Positions 17,445-26,236 of a stretch of 64,000 nucleotides of DNA are shown piece after piece. The position numbers and the translations under genes are program-made. Every line of letters starts with the position of its first letter. The first letter of the stretch is position 1. The notes under the pieces are model-generated. The model ran no database searches. It had not been told where the DNA came from and saw only the letters and a program-made list of their open reading frames with translations. Source of the DNA: Fen-1038 sp042408355 (GTDB taxonomy: Bacteria; Chloroflexota; Anaerolineae; Anaerolineales; Villigracilaceae); the NCBI GenBank assembly GCA_042408355.1, contig JBHORD010000016.1:15956-79955 (forward strand), read 5' to 3'.

Positions 17445-18214
17445 AAATCATCGCCTGCATCAAACAAGTCCCCGACTCGGAAGCGAAAGTCAAAGCCGAG
17501 GGCGGGCAGATCACATGGGGAGACGCGCCGCTGGTCATCAACCCGTTCGACGAGTACGCCGTCGAAGGCGCGCTTCAGCAAAAGGAAGCCGTCAACGGCT
17601 CTACGGTGACGGCGCTGTGCATCGGGCCTGAGTCCGCGAAGGAGGCGCTCAAGCACGCGCTCGCCATGGGCGCGGATGACGCCATTCTGATCTCGGACGC
17701 GGCGCTCGACACGCTCGACACCGCCGGAGCGGCGCGCGTGCTCGCCGCCGCGATTCAAAAGATCGGCGGCGTGGACATGGTCGTGTTTGGCCGCCAGACG
17801 CTCGACGATGGCTCCGGCCTCACCGCCGCGCAAACGGCGCGCCTCCTCGGGTGGCCGATGCTCGGGCTGGCCGGGCAGATCAAAGTCCAGGATGGAAGCG
17901 TGCAGGTTTCGCGCGTCATCGAAGAAGGCCGGCAAAACGTCAAAGCCAAATTGCCTGCCGTTATCAGCGTCGTGCAAAGCATCGGCGAGCCGCGCTATCC
18001 GTCATTCATGGGCATCCGCAAAGCGTCAAAAGCCGCGATCCCAACATGGACATTGAGCGACCTCGGCATCAGCGCGCCCGCGCCAATTGTGAGCCGCACC
18101 GAACTCGTCACGCCGCCCAGCCGCGATGTGACCTGCGAAATCATCAGCGGCGAAAGCCCGGAGGAGATCGCCGATAAACTTGCCGATAAAATTCTCGCGG
18201 AGAAGGTGCTATGA
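17441..18214 (+). CDS. etfB: Electron transfer flavoprotein, beta subunit
   Basis: A 257-residue ETF beta chain. N-terminal MKIIACIKQVPDSEAKV, INPFDEYAVEGAL, MGADDAILISD and DDGSGLTAAQTARLLGWP are family blocks, the last near the AMP/FAD site. The TTG start at 17441 has AAGGAG at 7 nt and overlaps the stop of the DinB-like gene. With the alpha chain it accepts electrons from the acyl-CoA dehydrogenase encoded upstream and hands them to the quinone pool or, in bifurcating forms, to other carriers. Bifurcation cannot be decided from sequence by eye. Confidence 0.95.
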   Translation: MKIIACIKQVPDSEAKVKAEGGQITWGDAPLVINPFDEYAVEGALQQKEAVNGSTVTALCIGPESAKEALKHALAMGADDAILISDAALDTLDTAGAARVLAAAIQKIGGVDMVVFGRQTLDDGSGLTAAQTARLLGWPMLGLAGQIKVQDGSVQVSRVIEEGRQNVKAKLPAVISVVQSIGEPRYPSFMGIRKASKAAIPTWTLSDLGISAPAPIVSRTELVTPPSRDVTCEIISGESPEEIADKLADKILAEKVL

Positions 18215-19224
18215 AAACCTTTGTTTACATTGACCACTTCAAAGGACAGGTTCAGCCCGCTTCGTGGGAAGCGCTCGGCGTGGCCAAAAGTTTTGGAAGC
18301 GCGACCGCGCTGATCTTCGGTACCGGACTCGACGCGCTGGTCAAAGCCGCGTTTGAATTTGGCGCGGACGAAGTGCTCGCCGCGGACGATCCCGCGCTGA
18401 CGGATTACCGCGCTGAATCATTTTCGTCCACATTATCCGCGCTCGCTTCATCCGGGACTCCGGATTTGATTCTGCTGCCGACAACGACGCGCACCCGCGA
18501 GATGGCCGCGATGACAGCCATTGATTTGAACACCGGCGTGTTGGTTGATTTGATTGGGTTGTCTCTTGAGGGAGATAAACTTGTCGCCACGCGTCCGATC
18601 TACGAAGGTAAATTGAACGAAAAAGTGGTTTGCTCCGGCAAACCGGTCATCGCGACGCTGCGCGCCCGCGCCTTTCCGCGCCCAACGCAAGATACCTCGC
18701 GGTCGGGAAGCGCGGCAAAAGTCGAAGCCAAAACCGACTCGCCCACAACCGTTGAAGGCTACGAAATGGCCGAGCAAGCCGTGAGCGTAACCGACGCGGG
18801 CGTGGTCGTCTCTGGCGGGCGCGGCGTGTCGAATAACCCCTCGCTGACGCCGCCCGCCGGCATGGATGAAAAGCAAGCCGAAATCTGGCGCGCACAGCAA
18901 GGCTTCAAATTGATCGGCGAACTGGCAAATGTTTTGGGCGGCGCGGTCGGCGCTTCGCGCGCCGCGGTGGACGGCGGTTACATTCCATATTCGCATCAAG
19001 TCGGTCAGACCGGAAAGGTTGTCGCGCCGGATTTGTATATCGCCTGCGGAATCTCCGGCGCCATCCAGCACATCGTCGGAATCCGTTCGGCAAAACTGGT
19101 TGTCGCCATCAACAAAGATCCCGACGCGCCAATCTTCAAAGTCGCGCGTTACGGCGTGGTCGGGGATTTGTTCACGATTGTCCCTGCCCTGACGGAAGCG
19201 TTCAAAAAGAAATTGGGAAAATAA
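18211..19224 (+). CDS. etfA: Electron transfer flavoprotein, alpha subunit
   Basis: 337 residues. The C-terminal FAD domain is clear: VVSGGRGVSN, VGASRAAVDGGYIPYSHQVGQTGKVVAPDLYIACGISGAIQH and VVAINKDPDAPIFKVARYGVVGDLF. The ATG overlaps the etfB stop (ATGA). A 14-bp hairpin follows the stop. Forms the ETF heterodimer with EtfB for the acyl-CoA dehydrogenase in the same operon. Confidence 0.96.
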   Translation: MKTFVYIDHFKGQVQPASWEALGVAKSFGSATALIFGTGLDALVKAAFEFGADEVLAADDPALTDYRAESFSSTLSALASSGTPDLILLPTTTRTREMAAMTAIDLNTGVLVDLIGLSLEGDKLVATRPIYEGKLNEKVVCSGKPVIATLRARAFPRPTQDTSRSGSAAKVEAKTDSPTTVEGYEMAEQAVSVTDAGVVVSGGRGVSNNPSLTPPAGMDEKQAEIWRAQQGFKLIGELANVLGGAVGASRAAVDGGYIPYSHQVGQTGKVVAPDLYIACGISGAIQHIVGIRSAKLVVAINKDPDAPIFKVARYGVVGDLFTIVPALTEAFKKKLGK

Positions 19225-19231
19225 CGCCCTT

Positions 19232-19267
19232 CCCTCCCCAAATTCATCTCCGCGAATCTGGGGAGGG
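19232..19267 (+). terminator. Hairpin at the end of the etf operon
   Basis: CCCTCCCCAAATTC (19232-19245) pairs with GAATCTGGGGAGGG (19254-19267) with one mismatch. No T-run follows on +, so it is a strong 3' hairpin rather than a classic intrinsic terminator. Confidence 0.5.
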
Positions 19268-19287
19268 CGTCACGCGATGATGGGGCA

Positions 19288-19321
19288 AATAAAAACAGTG
19301 GCGCTTCCCAGCGTCACTGTT
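19288..19321 (-). terminator. Rho-independent terminator of the cold-shock gene
   Basis: Minus-strand stem AACAGTGACGC/GCGCCACTGTT (one mismatch) followed by a T-run (A-run on +, 19288-19293), 33 nt after the cold-shock stop. Confidence 0.8.
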
Positions 19322-19354
19322 CGTTATTCGCAAAATGGCGAGGCGGCGCGCGTC

Positions 19355-19567
19355 TTACGAAATCACCACCACATTGGCGGCCTGCAACCCCTTCGGACCT
19401 TCCTCAATGGAAAACTCCACCTTCTGCTCAGGCTCGAGTTTGCGATAGCCTTCCATCTGCAACGCGGAATAATGGACAAATACATCCTCTCCGCCATCAC
19501 GGCCAATGAAGCCGTAGCCCTTGGTGGCATTGAACCACTTGACGGTGCCGGTGTAACGTTCTGACAT
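19355..19567 (-). CDS. Cold-shock domain protein (CspA family)
   Basis: 70 residues, the usual CSP length, one five-stranded OB-fold. The nucleic-acid-binding motifs RNP1 (KGYGFIGRD) and RNP2 (DVFVHYSAL) are intact, and TVKWFNATKGYGFI is diagnostic. It binds single-stranded RNA/DNA as an RNA chaperone; not every member is cold-induced. GGAG precedes the ATG, and the gene has its own terminator. Confidence 0.97.
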   Translation of the reverse strand: MSERYTGTVKWFNATKGYGFIGRDGGEDVFVHYSALQMEGYRKLEPEQKVEFSIEEGPKGLQAANVVVIS

Positions 19568-19629
19568 CTTGCTTTTCTCCTGCTAAAAAATTTTTACCCC
19601 GGATGATTCCGGGACGTGGCGCAAGATTA

Positions 19630-20304
19630 TCATGCCCGTTTTGCCATGTCAAGATGGAAATTAATTTTCTTGCGGATGGTCGCATAACGCGACGTCAGGT
19701 GCACCCAGGGTAATGACCAGCGCGTTTGGAATTTTGCCATGCGGATGACCTTTCGCATCTCATCCGGACCTTCGAACGGCTCCAGCAAAACCAGGCTTCG
19801 ACCCAGCTCGAAGGGCGCGTGGGCGTCCGAGCCGACGGTTCCCGCGAGATCATGCCTTCTTGCAAACTCTGCCGCGCGCCGATTGAACGCCGGGCGCATA
19901 CAGCGCGAGTTGTAGACCTCAATCGCATCCACGAACGGGATGATTTCCAGCAAATCCTCTTCCCTCCATCCGCCCTTGCGCCACTCATCGAACGGATGCG
20001 AAACACTGATGAACGCACGTTGATCGCGTAAACGCCGAATCGTTTCCTGCGGCGAAAGCATAGGCGGAATCTCCTCCCTCACGAACGCGGCCAGGATTTC
20101 GCCGCGCGTCGTCATAATCTCCTCGCCGATGATCACTCGCTCCGGGTCAATCTTCTGCGCCGCCCGCGCCCCGGCAATCGTATTGTGATCGGTCACGATG
20201 ACGCGGTCAATCCCTTTGCGGCGGCAGGCGTTTATAAGGGCCTGGGGAGAAGTCAAAGAATCTTTGGAAAACGCGGTATGGCAGTGAAATTCGGTCCGGA
20301 GCAT
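19630..20304 (-). CDS. PHP-domain metal-dependent phosphoesterase
   Basis: 224 residues. The PHP metal ligands are in order: FHCHTAFSKDS at residue 6, TDHNT near 40, a Glu in IGEEIMT, ISVSHPFDEW near 101 and GSDAHAPFELG near 160. The family includes histidinol-phosphatase-like enzymes and the RNA/nucleotide 3'-phosphatase RnaAM (YciV); the compact length fits the latter-like group, but substrate is unknown. On the minus strand TAGAAT ends 6 nt before the ATG, so the mRNA is probably leaderless. Divergent from the SPFH-like pair at 20364. Confidence 0.85.
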   Translation of the reverse strand: MLRTEFHCHTAFSKDSLTSPQALINACRRKGIDRVIVTDHNTIAGARAAQKIDPERVIIGEEIMTTRGEILAAFVREEIPPMLSPQETIRRLRDQRAFISVSHPFDEWRKGGWREEDLLEIIPFVDAIEVYNSRCMRPAFNRRAAEFARRHDLAGTVGSDAHAPFELGRSLVLLEPFEGPDEMRKVIRMAKFQTRWSLPWVHLTSRYATIRKKINFHLDMAKRA

Positions 20305-20363
20305 TTGACAATTCTACTGTAAATACTGTTGCCCGTTTTCCTCTTTTCTTATAAAATCAAACC

Positions 20364-21932
20364 ATGGACGAAGTTCCTTTCTACGAAAAACCATGGTTCA
20401 CCAGCGTCGTCCTTTTTATTCTTCTGGCGGGAATTTATGGCTATGAAATCTGGCAGGGCGGCGTTTGGAACAATCTGCTCAGCATGGCGTTCGACCTCGG
20501 GCTCATGGTCGTTCTGCTCTTCCCGGTATGTGTCTTTTTCTATGCTCAATTTATTCTACCCATTTACAAACGCGAAGACCGCGCCAAAATCGTAAACCGA
20601 CTCTGGCTGCACTTCAGCAAAGCCCACGGCCCGGCCATTTTTGTCCGAAACGGCCGTCTGGTGGAAAGTCCCAAAGAAAGTGAGAGGAAAGGCCCCGGCG
20701 TTTTGTGGCTCGATTCCGCCAGCGCAGTCGTCACCCGCACGCCGACGGCCCTCAAAAATATTCTTGCGCCCGGCGTTCACTTCACAGACAAAGATGAGGA
20801 GATTGCCACCGTCATCAGCCTGCATACACAAACACAGCGGATGGGACCGCTGGAAGGCGAAGACCCGTTTGAAAAACTGAAAGAGAATGCAACGGAGGAA
20901 GAGAAGAAGAAACACAATGAAGCGCAAGCGCGCCGCCTCGCCGTCAGCGCCATGACGCGGGACGGCATCGAAGTTGTCCCCAGCATCAGTGTCACGTTCA
21001 AGATAGACGCAAAGCCCGCAAAATCAAACGAGAAAGGTTCCCGCTTCGGATTCGATAAGGACGCGGTGGCCAAGGCGGCCCGCGGCGAAGGCGTTGACGC
21101 CGCATCCAAGCCGGACGAGCTCAAGCGCGTCGCGTGGAATCAACTCCCCGGCCTCATCGCCGCCGATCTATGGAGAGAATATCTTGCAAAGTTCACCTTG
21201 AACGAATTATTCTCTCCAACGTTCGAGCCGGCGCCAGATGTACCACAGCCGGAAATTCCACTGCCGCAGCCCGAGCCTGCCAAAGCCGCGCCTTCGACGA
21301 AATACGATTTCTTTTCAGGCATATTGAAAAACATAAACGATTCGCTTGAAAGGAGATTGCCCAAGGCGGAACCCGCCAAAGAATCGATCGCTTCGAAAGA
21401 TCCGGAAACGCCAATCCCCGCCTCAAAATCGGGGGCAAAGCCGCAAACCGCGCTGCAAATCATCAATCAAATGATGAAAGCGCGCATGACTCAGTCCAAT
21501 GTCGCAAAGCTGGATGACAGCGGGCGTCTCGTCGAAGGCTTTGAAGCAAGCCGCGAATATAATACCCTGAAAGAGCGGGGCGTGAAGGTTCTGGGCGTCA
21601 GCGTGAGCGGATTGCGCTTTACGGAGGAAGTTGAAACACAACTGGTCCGGCAATGGAAAACGAGCTGGCTGGCCAATGCCACTGCGGACCGCAAACGCAT
21701 CGAACGTCTCAAGCTGACAAATACATTGAAAGGACAGCAGAAGGCGCTTCAGGATCACGCGTTGACTTTAAGTCAGGCGATCTTGAAAGACCAGCCGCGC
21801 ACCATTGCCGCCGCCTTGAAGAGCCTCTTGGAGCGGACTGAATCGGAAGTCAAATTGAACGACCGCCTCCTGCGGAGAACCACGAACGAAGTGGGCGATT
21901 TGGACGAGCTTATTAATTGGGTGGAGTCGTAG
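20364..21932 (+). CDS. SPFH/band 7-like membrane protein, first of a tandem pair
   Basis: 522 residues. Two N-terminal membrane helices (ca. 13-29, 41-65) precede a divergent SPFH domain: GPGVLWLDSASAVVTRTP (110-127), ILAPGVHFTDKDEE, ISLHTQTQRMG (151-161), a charged insertion of ~35 residues, then AMTRDGIEVVPSISVTFKID (196-215). A Pro/Glu/Ala-rich linker (ca. 288-370) and a C-terminal helical part (VLGVSVSGLRFTEEVETQLV onward) follow, as in stomatin-like proteins. SPFH proteins form large rings that organise membrane patches and proteases. TATAAA ends 8 nt before the ATG, so the mRNA may be leaderless. It is 4 nt from the next gene and the three-gene unit ends with psuG. No function assigned. 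Confidence 0.6.
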   Translation: MDEVPFYEKPWFTSVVLFILLAGIYGYEIWQGGVWNNLLSMAFDLGLMVVLLFPVCVFFYAQFILPIYKREDRAKIVNRLWLHFSKAHGPAIFVRNGRLVESPKESERKGPGVLWLDSASAVVTRTPTALKNILAPGVHFTDKDEEIATVISLHTQTQRMGPLEGEDPFEKLKENATEEEKKKHNEAQARRLAVSAMTRDGIEVVPSISVTFKIDAKPAKSNEKGSRFGFDKDAVAKAARGEGVDAASKPDELKRVAWNQLPGLIAADLWREYLAKFTLNELFSPTFEPAPDVPQPEIPLPQPEPAKAAPSTKYDFFSGILKNINDSLERRLPKAEPAKESIASKDPETPIPASKSGAKPQTALQIINQMMKARMTQSNVAKLDDSGRLVEGFEASREYNTLKERGVKVLGVSVSGLRFTEEVETQLVRQWKTSWLANATADRKRIERLKLTNTLKGQQKALQDHALTLSQAILKDQPRTIAAALKSLLERTESEVKLNDRLLRRTTNEVGDLDELINWVES

Positions 21933-21936
21933 AGTT

Positions 21937-23820
21937 ATGAACATCGCCGCGGCCAGCGCCGCCCCAACAAAAACCCCGTCTGCATGGGAAACGGAGTGGA
22001 AACGATTCAAAGACCTCCGAAATAAGTGGATTGAAAGCCAGTTAAACAAATTTTTCGATCTTTCGATTCGCGGTCCCAAAATCCGAAACTTGTGGGTGGC
22101 GATTCTTGGAATCCTTTTCGTCATTTTTGGCTTCACAGTTCATTTATTCCTGTATTACCTTCCCATCGTCGGCGCCCAGCGCCATCACTCCCTCGCCGAT
22201 TTGTTCGTTTTTGCAGTTCTTACCATCGCTCAACTCATCCTGATTCTTTTTATTCCCGCACAGGCGGCGTTGAACATGGCCGGAAATTATCTGGCCGATA
22301 TTTTCGAGCTCAAGGATCCGCGCGTGGCGTGGAAGTTCATCCGCGAACTTTCGCTCGGCGGCGCGGCGGAAGTCGTTCATATCCGCGACGGCATGGTGGT
22401 GGATAAAGACAAGAATTCGCCCATCATTCTGATCGGCGGACCGGGCCGCGTGGAGGTTGATTTCGATTCAGCCGTTCTGTTCGAGAAACCCGATGGGACT
22501 CCGCACGTGATCGGACCGGAGCCGAAAAAGCCCGAGGAAGAACAGGCACAGCGGAGAGCACGGAAAAAGAAATCAGCCGAGGAGAAAGACAATGCGGTGC
22601 TGGACGGCTTTGAACGTCTGCGTGAACCAATCATCAATCTACGCGATCAATTCTTTGGAACTCCATCCAGCGAAGCGCTCTCCGTCGAAAGCCGCAGTCT
22701 GGACGGCATTAAGATCAGCGCAAAAGATGTGCGGGTGGTGTTCAGCGTCCGCCGCGAAAGCGGAACGGATTCGCAAAAGCCGACCAGCGAACGGCCTTAT
22801 CTTTACAACAGGCAAAGCATCCAGGATTTGATTTATCAGCAGGCGGTGCAGGTCAAGACAGAGGGACCGCATCCATCCGGCGAACCCGGCCCATGGACAG
22901 CCACGTTTCGCGGGCTGGTTCTCGGAGACGTGAGCCGATTCATGAGTCAGAATAAACTCGCGGAATATCTGGCGAGCATCAGCACGCCGGAGATCGAAGA
23001 AGCCGAACACCGCGAAGATACCATCCTGTTGGAAACGCTCCAATATTCCAACGAGGCGCCCGCCTCCTCGACAAGCGCAATCCTCAAGCCTCAGTTTCAT
23101 CCGCGAACCGAGTTGAGCGATCGCTTTATGAAATATGCGGAGGGTTTTTCCAAACAGGCGCGGGAACGCGGCTATGATCTGCACTGGATCGGCGTTGGAA
23201 CCTGGAAAGTTCCCAATGAAATGTCGAGCCAGGAAATCGCAAAACAACACCTCGACGCCTGGCGGATCAGCCGCGAGAACGCGGCCCTGGGCAGTCAGAG
23301 CGCTTTGAACAGCGTGATGGAGGAGGCGGCGCTCGACGAGAGGCTTCGGCTGATCCGGGAGGTCCCTTTCCATGCGCATCAGAGTAATCTTTCGCAATAT
23401 AATGAAAAAGACAAATTGCTCGAGGCGTTACTTTATGCATACCGGGAACAGCTGGGGAACGCGCTCGAAACTTATTACAAAGCCGGAACTCGCACGGAGG
23501 AACTAAAACAAATCGAAGAGGCCGTCCTCGCAATCGAGGATCTTCTTGGCATCCCAGCCATGCACACGGTTGGCGGCGGCAGTTTAAGCAAGGTGAAACG
23601 CGCCTCTCCTTCCCCCAGCAATGAAGATACTCCTCCGGCTCCGCAAACGAAAAGAGAAGAGGAACTGTATCGAAGTCTGCTGATCAAACTCGACGGCAAT
23701 TACAAAGCCGTCGAAACGTTGATTGCGCTTGAGGCGCAACGCTATCCGGCATTGACGCGTCAAGAACGCCTCGAACGCATCGTCAGACGCTTTGAACGAC
23801 ACCAAAAATCACCCCCATGA
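21937..23820 (+). CDS. SPFH/band 7-like membrane protein, second of a tandem pair
   Basis: 627 residues. An N-terminal amphipathic stretch leads to two membrane helices (ca. 52-78 and 86-113). Then comes ILIGGPGRVEVDFDSAVLFEKP (164-185), parallel to the first protein's GPGVLWLDSASAVVTRTP; a basic/acidic insertion (200-220); and SLDGIKISAKDVRVVFSVRR (254-273), parallel to the first protein's TRDGIEV block. The rest is mostly helical with coiled-coil character and a C-terminal Glu/Arg-rich domain (KREEELYRSLLIKLDGNYKAVETLIALE). It starts 4 nt after its paralogue and overlaps psuG by ATGA, so all three are co-translated. Probably forms a hetero-oligomer with the first protein; this is inference. 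Confidence 0.55.
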   Translation: MNIAAASAAPTKTPSAWETEWKRFKDLRNKWIESQLNKFFDLSIRGPKIRNLWVAILGILFVIFGFTVHLFLYYLPIVGAQRHHSLADLFVFAVLTIAQLILILFIPAQAALNMAGNYLADIFELKDPRVAWKFIRELSLGGAAEVVHIRDGMVVDKDKNSPIILIGGPGRVEVDFDSAVLFEKPDGTPHVIGPEPKKPEEEQAQRRARKKKSAEEKDNAVLDGFERLREPIINLRDQFFGTPSSEALSVESRSLDGIKISAKDVRVVFSVRRESGTDSQKPTSERPYLYNRQSIQDLIYQQAVQVKTEGPHPSGEPGPWTATFRGLVLGDVSRFMSQNKLAEYLASISTPEIEEAEHREDTILLETLQYSNEAPASSTSAILKPQFHPRTELSDRFMKYAEGFSKQARERGYDLHWIGVGTWKVPNEMSSQEIAKQHLDAWRISRENAALGSQSALNSVMEEAALDERLRLIREVPFHAHQSNLSQYNEKDKLLEALLYAYREQLGNALETYYKAGTRTEELKQIEEAVLAIEDLLGIPAMHTVGGGSLSKVKRASPSPSNEDTPPAPQTKREEELYRSLLIKLDGNYKAVETLIALEAQRYPALTRQERLERIVRRFERHQKSPP

Positions 23821-24746
23821 ACGCTCATTCATTCACTTTGATTTCACCCGAGGTCAGCCGCGCCCTGAAGACCGGCGCGCCCATCGTCGCCTTGGAATCA
23901 ACCGTCATCACACACGGACTTCCCCAGCCGCAAAATATTCAATTGGCGCGGGATATGGAAATGACCGTTAGACGCGAAGGCGCGGCGGCCGCCACAATTG
24001 CACTGCTAGACGGAAACATCCGCGTCGGTCTTTCGGATGAGGAGCTGGCGCGGCTCGCCGAAGCCAAATCTCCGCTGAAAGTGAGTCACCGCGACTTCGC
24101 CACAGCCATCCTCAAGAAAGCCAGCGGCGGAACGACCGTCGCAGGCACGATGTTGGCGGCAAATAGCGTCGGCATCAAAGTTTTCGCAACCGGCGGCATT
24201 GGCGGCGTCCATCAAGAAAGCCCATTCGATATTTCAACCGATTTGCGCGCCCTGGCAGAGACGCCCATGATCGTGGTGTGCGCGGGAGCCAAAGCCATTT
24301 TGGATTTGCCCGCCACGCTGGAATATTTGGAAACAATGGGCGTGCCGGTCGTCGGTTATCAAACCGATACATTTCCTGAATTTTATTCGCGCGATGGAAA
24401 ACTGGGCGTCAGCGTGCGGTTGGATTCGCCAAAAGAAGTCGCGGACTTCGCGCAAACGCACTGGTCGCTGGGAATGCGCAGCGCGGTGCTCGTGACGAAT
24501 CCGGTTCCCGAAACGGAGGCCATTCCAAAGTCCGAGATGGAACCGATCATCGCCAGAGCGTCGAAGGAAGCGCGCCAGAAAAACATCCACGGTCAGGCGT
24601 TGACGCCGTTCCTGCTAAGCCGCATCAGCCAATTGACAAATGAAAAATCCATGCGCGCCAATCTTGCATTGTTATTGAACAACGCGCAGCTCGCCGCGCA
24701 GATTTCAAAGGCGGCGGCGGTGAATCAGAAACGAAGGGATCTTTGA
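23817..24746 (+). CDS. psuG: Pseudouridine-5'-phosphate glycosidase
   Basis: 309 residues, the normal length. PsuG reversibly splits pseudouridine 5'-phosphate into uracil and ribose 5-phosphate. Family blocks: VALESTVITHGLPQPQNIQLA, TIALLDGNIRVGLSDEEL, SHRDFATAILKKASGGTTVAGTM with the catalytic Lys, FATGGIGGVHQ, VVCAGAKAILDLPATLEYLETMGVPVVGYQTDTFPEFY, and HGQALTPFLLSRI. No pseudouridine kinase is next to it. It overlaps the preceding SPFH-like gene (ATGA), an unexpected partner for nucleoside salvage. Converges with the thioesterase gene with only 2 nt between stops. Confidence 0.95.
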   Translation: MNAHSFTLISPEVSRALKTGAPIVALESTVITHGLPQPQNIQLARDMEMTVRREGAAAATIALLDGNIRVGLSDEELARLAEAKSPLKVSHRDFATAILKKASGGTTVAGTMLAANSVGIKVFATGGIGGVHQESPFDISTDLRALAETPMIVVCAGAKAILDLPATLEYLETMGVPVVGYQTDTFPEFYSRDGKLGVSVRLDSPKEVADFAQTHWSLGMRSAVLVTNPVPETEAIPKSEMEPIIARASKEARQKNIHGQALTPFLLSRISQLTNEKSMRANLALLLNNAQLAAQISKAAAVNQKRRDL

Positions 24747-24748
24747 GA

Positions 24749-25237
24749 TCATTTCTTCGCGTTCAGTAATTCCTGCACAAGCGAATCCGGAACCTGCACC
24801 GCGACCACTTCGCCGCGCACGGTAATTTCACCGTTTGCAATAATCCATTCCTCGATCACAACTTTGCGGCCCTTGACTTCCCTGACCTTGCCGCGGATCT
24901 CAAGCATTGGGCCAAGCGGCGTGGGCTTGAGATAATCCACATGCAGCGAGGCGGTCAGATATCGCAAAGCCGGCTCGGAATCCATCGGACGCGATTCGGC
25001 GCGATAGCCCGCCGCCGCGGCTGTGCCCGTGCCGTGACAATCAATCAACGAAGCCAGCAACCCGCCATACACGTAACCGGGAATCGAAATGTGATACGGC
25101 TTGGGCTGAAAATGCGCCACCGATTCATCGCCGTCCCAATAGCTTTTGATCTGATAGCCGGATTCGTTTAAATGCCCACAGCCGTAGCAATACGCCATGT
25201 GGTCGGGATAAAAATCCTGAAATGCTTTGTCGGTCAT
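24749..25237 (-). CDS. Hotdog-fold thioesterase (PaaI-like)
   Basis: 162 residues. The N-terminal CYGCGHLNESGYQIKSYW and GYVYGGLLASLIDCHGTGTAAA, where the Asp lies on the central helix, are typical of PaaI/YbgC-type acyl-CoA thioesterases. RYLTASLHVDYLKPTPLGPMLEIRGKV is the following strand region. Likely substrate is an acyl- or aryl-CoA, unknown. GGAACTC precedes the ATG. It lies 21 nt downstream of the Thr-Pro-rich membrane protein gene and may share its transcript. Confidence 0.8.
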   Translation of the reverse strand: MTDKAFQDFYPDHMAYCYGCGHLNESGYQIKSYWDGDESVAHFQPKPYHISIPGYVYGGLLASLIDCHGTGTAAAAGYRAESRPMDSEPALRYLTASLHVDYLKPTPLGPMLEIRGKVREVKGRKVVIEEWIIANGEITVRGEVVAVQVPDSLVQELLNAKK

Positions 25238-25258
25238 GGTTTATAGAGTTCCTGCCTT

Positions 25259-26182
25259 TTAGGGGGTTTTGGTTGGCGCTGGCGTGCTGGTCGGCGCGGA
25301 GGTTTTGGTCGGGCGCGGCGTTTCGGATGGCGTGGGCGTGCTGGTTGATGTTGGCGTAAAAGACGGCGTAGGCGTTGAGGTCGGCGTTCGCGTGATGGTC
25401 GGCGTCAATGTTGGCACTGCGGTCGGCGGATTGCCCTGCACAAGAAAACTTCCGACGACCTGCCAGGTTTCGCCGACAAAAATCTGAACCTGATATTCTC
25501 CCGCCGCCCATTGATCCGGCGAAGGATTCCAATCGGTAAATCCGAAACCGCCAGTTCCGCCATCCCACGGTTTTGTTTCGTAATGAACGATTTGGCCTTC
25601 ATGAAGCCACAGTGCCGTCCACTGCGCGCCGGGCGACATTTTATCATAGGAAAAAACGGCGTACATGTGCCCAACCGGATTTTGAAAAACCGTGTTTGGA
25701 TTCACAGCCTGGAAATTATTCATCTGCGTTGAGAAAAGGATCGGCGAAAAAACCACGCCCGGGTTCGGTGTGACCGAGCTATTAAATAACGCTAAAATCG
25801 CCGCGGGGATGAAGGGCGTCGGCGTAATGGTTGGCGTATCGGTTACAAGCGGCGTATCGGTAATCGTCGGCGAAAGCGTGATCGTCGGCGAAAGCGTGAT
25901 CGTCGGCACGACCGTGATCGTCGGCGTCAGCGACGGCGTCGGACTGGGCGGAAAATATTCATACACCACAGGCTCGCCGTAAAGCGGCAGCGCAATCGCA
26001 ATCAGAATCATCAAAAGCGAAATGCCGATCCAGCGCCATGCGCCCGCTTCGCGTTGACGCCGCAGACGATAAAACGTCATCTTGCGCGCCGCTTGTAAAG
26101 TCTGGATTGCGCCGCGCATCCCGAAGAACGCAAAGGCAAGCAGCAGGATCGTGATAGCGATGATGCCGGAATGAATATCCAT
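25259..26182 (-). CDS. Membrane protein with Thr-Pro-rich stalks, function unknown
   Basis: 307 residues. Two membrane helices (ca. 5-24 and 50-67) flank a basic loop. A Thr/Pro/Ser repeat region (78-125, periodic TITLSP units) then connects to a folded domain (ca. 130-245: Trp-rich, GQIVHYETKPWDGGTGGFGF, AAGEYQVQIFVG), which resembles a beta-sandwich for extracellular use. A second Thr-Pro tail ends the protein. Such stalks are frequent in Anaerolineae surface proteins and probably carry the domain away from the membrane. TATAAT ends 7 nt before the ATG (leaderless). Its DNA repeat is listed at 25863. Confidence 0.7.
   Translation of the reverse strand: MDIHSGIIAITILLLAFAFFGMRGAIQTLQAARKMTFYRLRRQREAGAWRWIGISLLMILIAIALPLYGEPVVYEYFPPSPTPSLTPTITVVPTITLSPTITLSPTITDTPLVTDTPTITPTPFIPAAILALFNSSVTPNPGVVFSPILFSTQMNNFQAVNPNTVFQNPVGHMYAVFSYDKMSPGAQWTALWLHEGQIVHYETKPWDGGTGGFGFTDWNPSPDQWAAGEYQVQIFVGETWQVVGSFLVQGNPPTAVPTLTPTITRTPTSTPTPSFTPTSTSTPTPSETPRPTKTSAPTSTPAPTKTP
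25863..25916 (-). repeat. 18-bp tandem repeat in coding sequence
   Basis: Two identical 18-base units (25863-25880, 25881-25898) and a third diverged one (25899-25916) encode the TITLSP periods of the surrounding gene. The unit is in frame, so copy-number change would lengthen or shorten the stalk without a frameshift. Confidence 0.7.
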
Positions 26183-26189
26183 ACGAGAA

Positions 26190-26230
26190 ATTATAGCATG
26201 GCCTCTTTTATTGTCAGACAGGTGTAAAAT
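26190..26230. promoter_or_regulatory. Divergent leaderless promoters
   Basis: Minus strand TATAAT (26190-26195) ends 7 nt before the ATG at 26182. Plus strand TAAAAT (26225-26230) ends 6 nt before the ATG at 26237. Transcription would start at or next to each start codon. The -35 boxes are weak (TCTGAC for the minus gene). Confidence 0.5.
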
Positions 26231-26236
26231 CAGGGC

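Noticed and set aside
25269..25487. Val/Gly repeat frame (VGVLVGAEVLV...) on the plus strand
   Set aside because: Mirror of the Thr-Pro codons of the gene on the minus strand.
25861..25940. Short direct repeats as a possible CRISPR array
   Set aside because: Units are contiguous, without spacers, and encode a Thr-Pro stalk.
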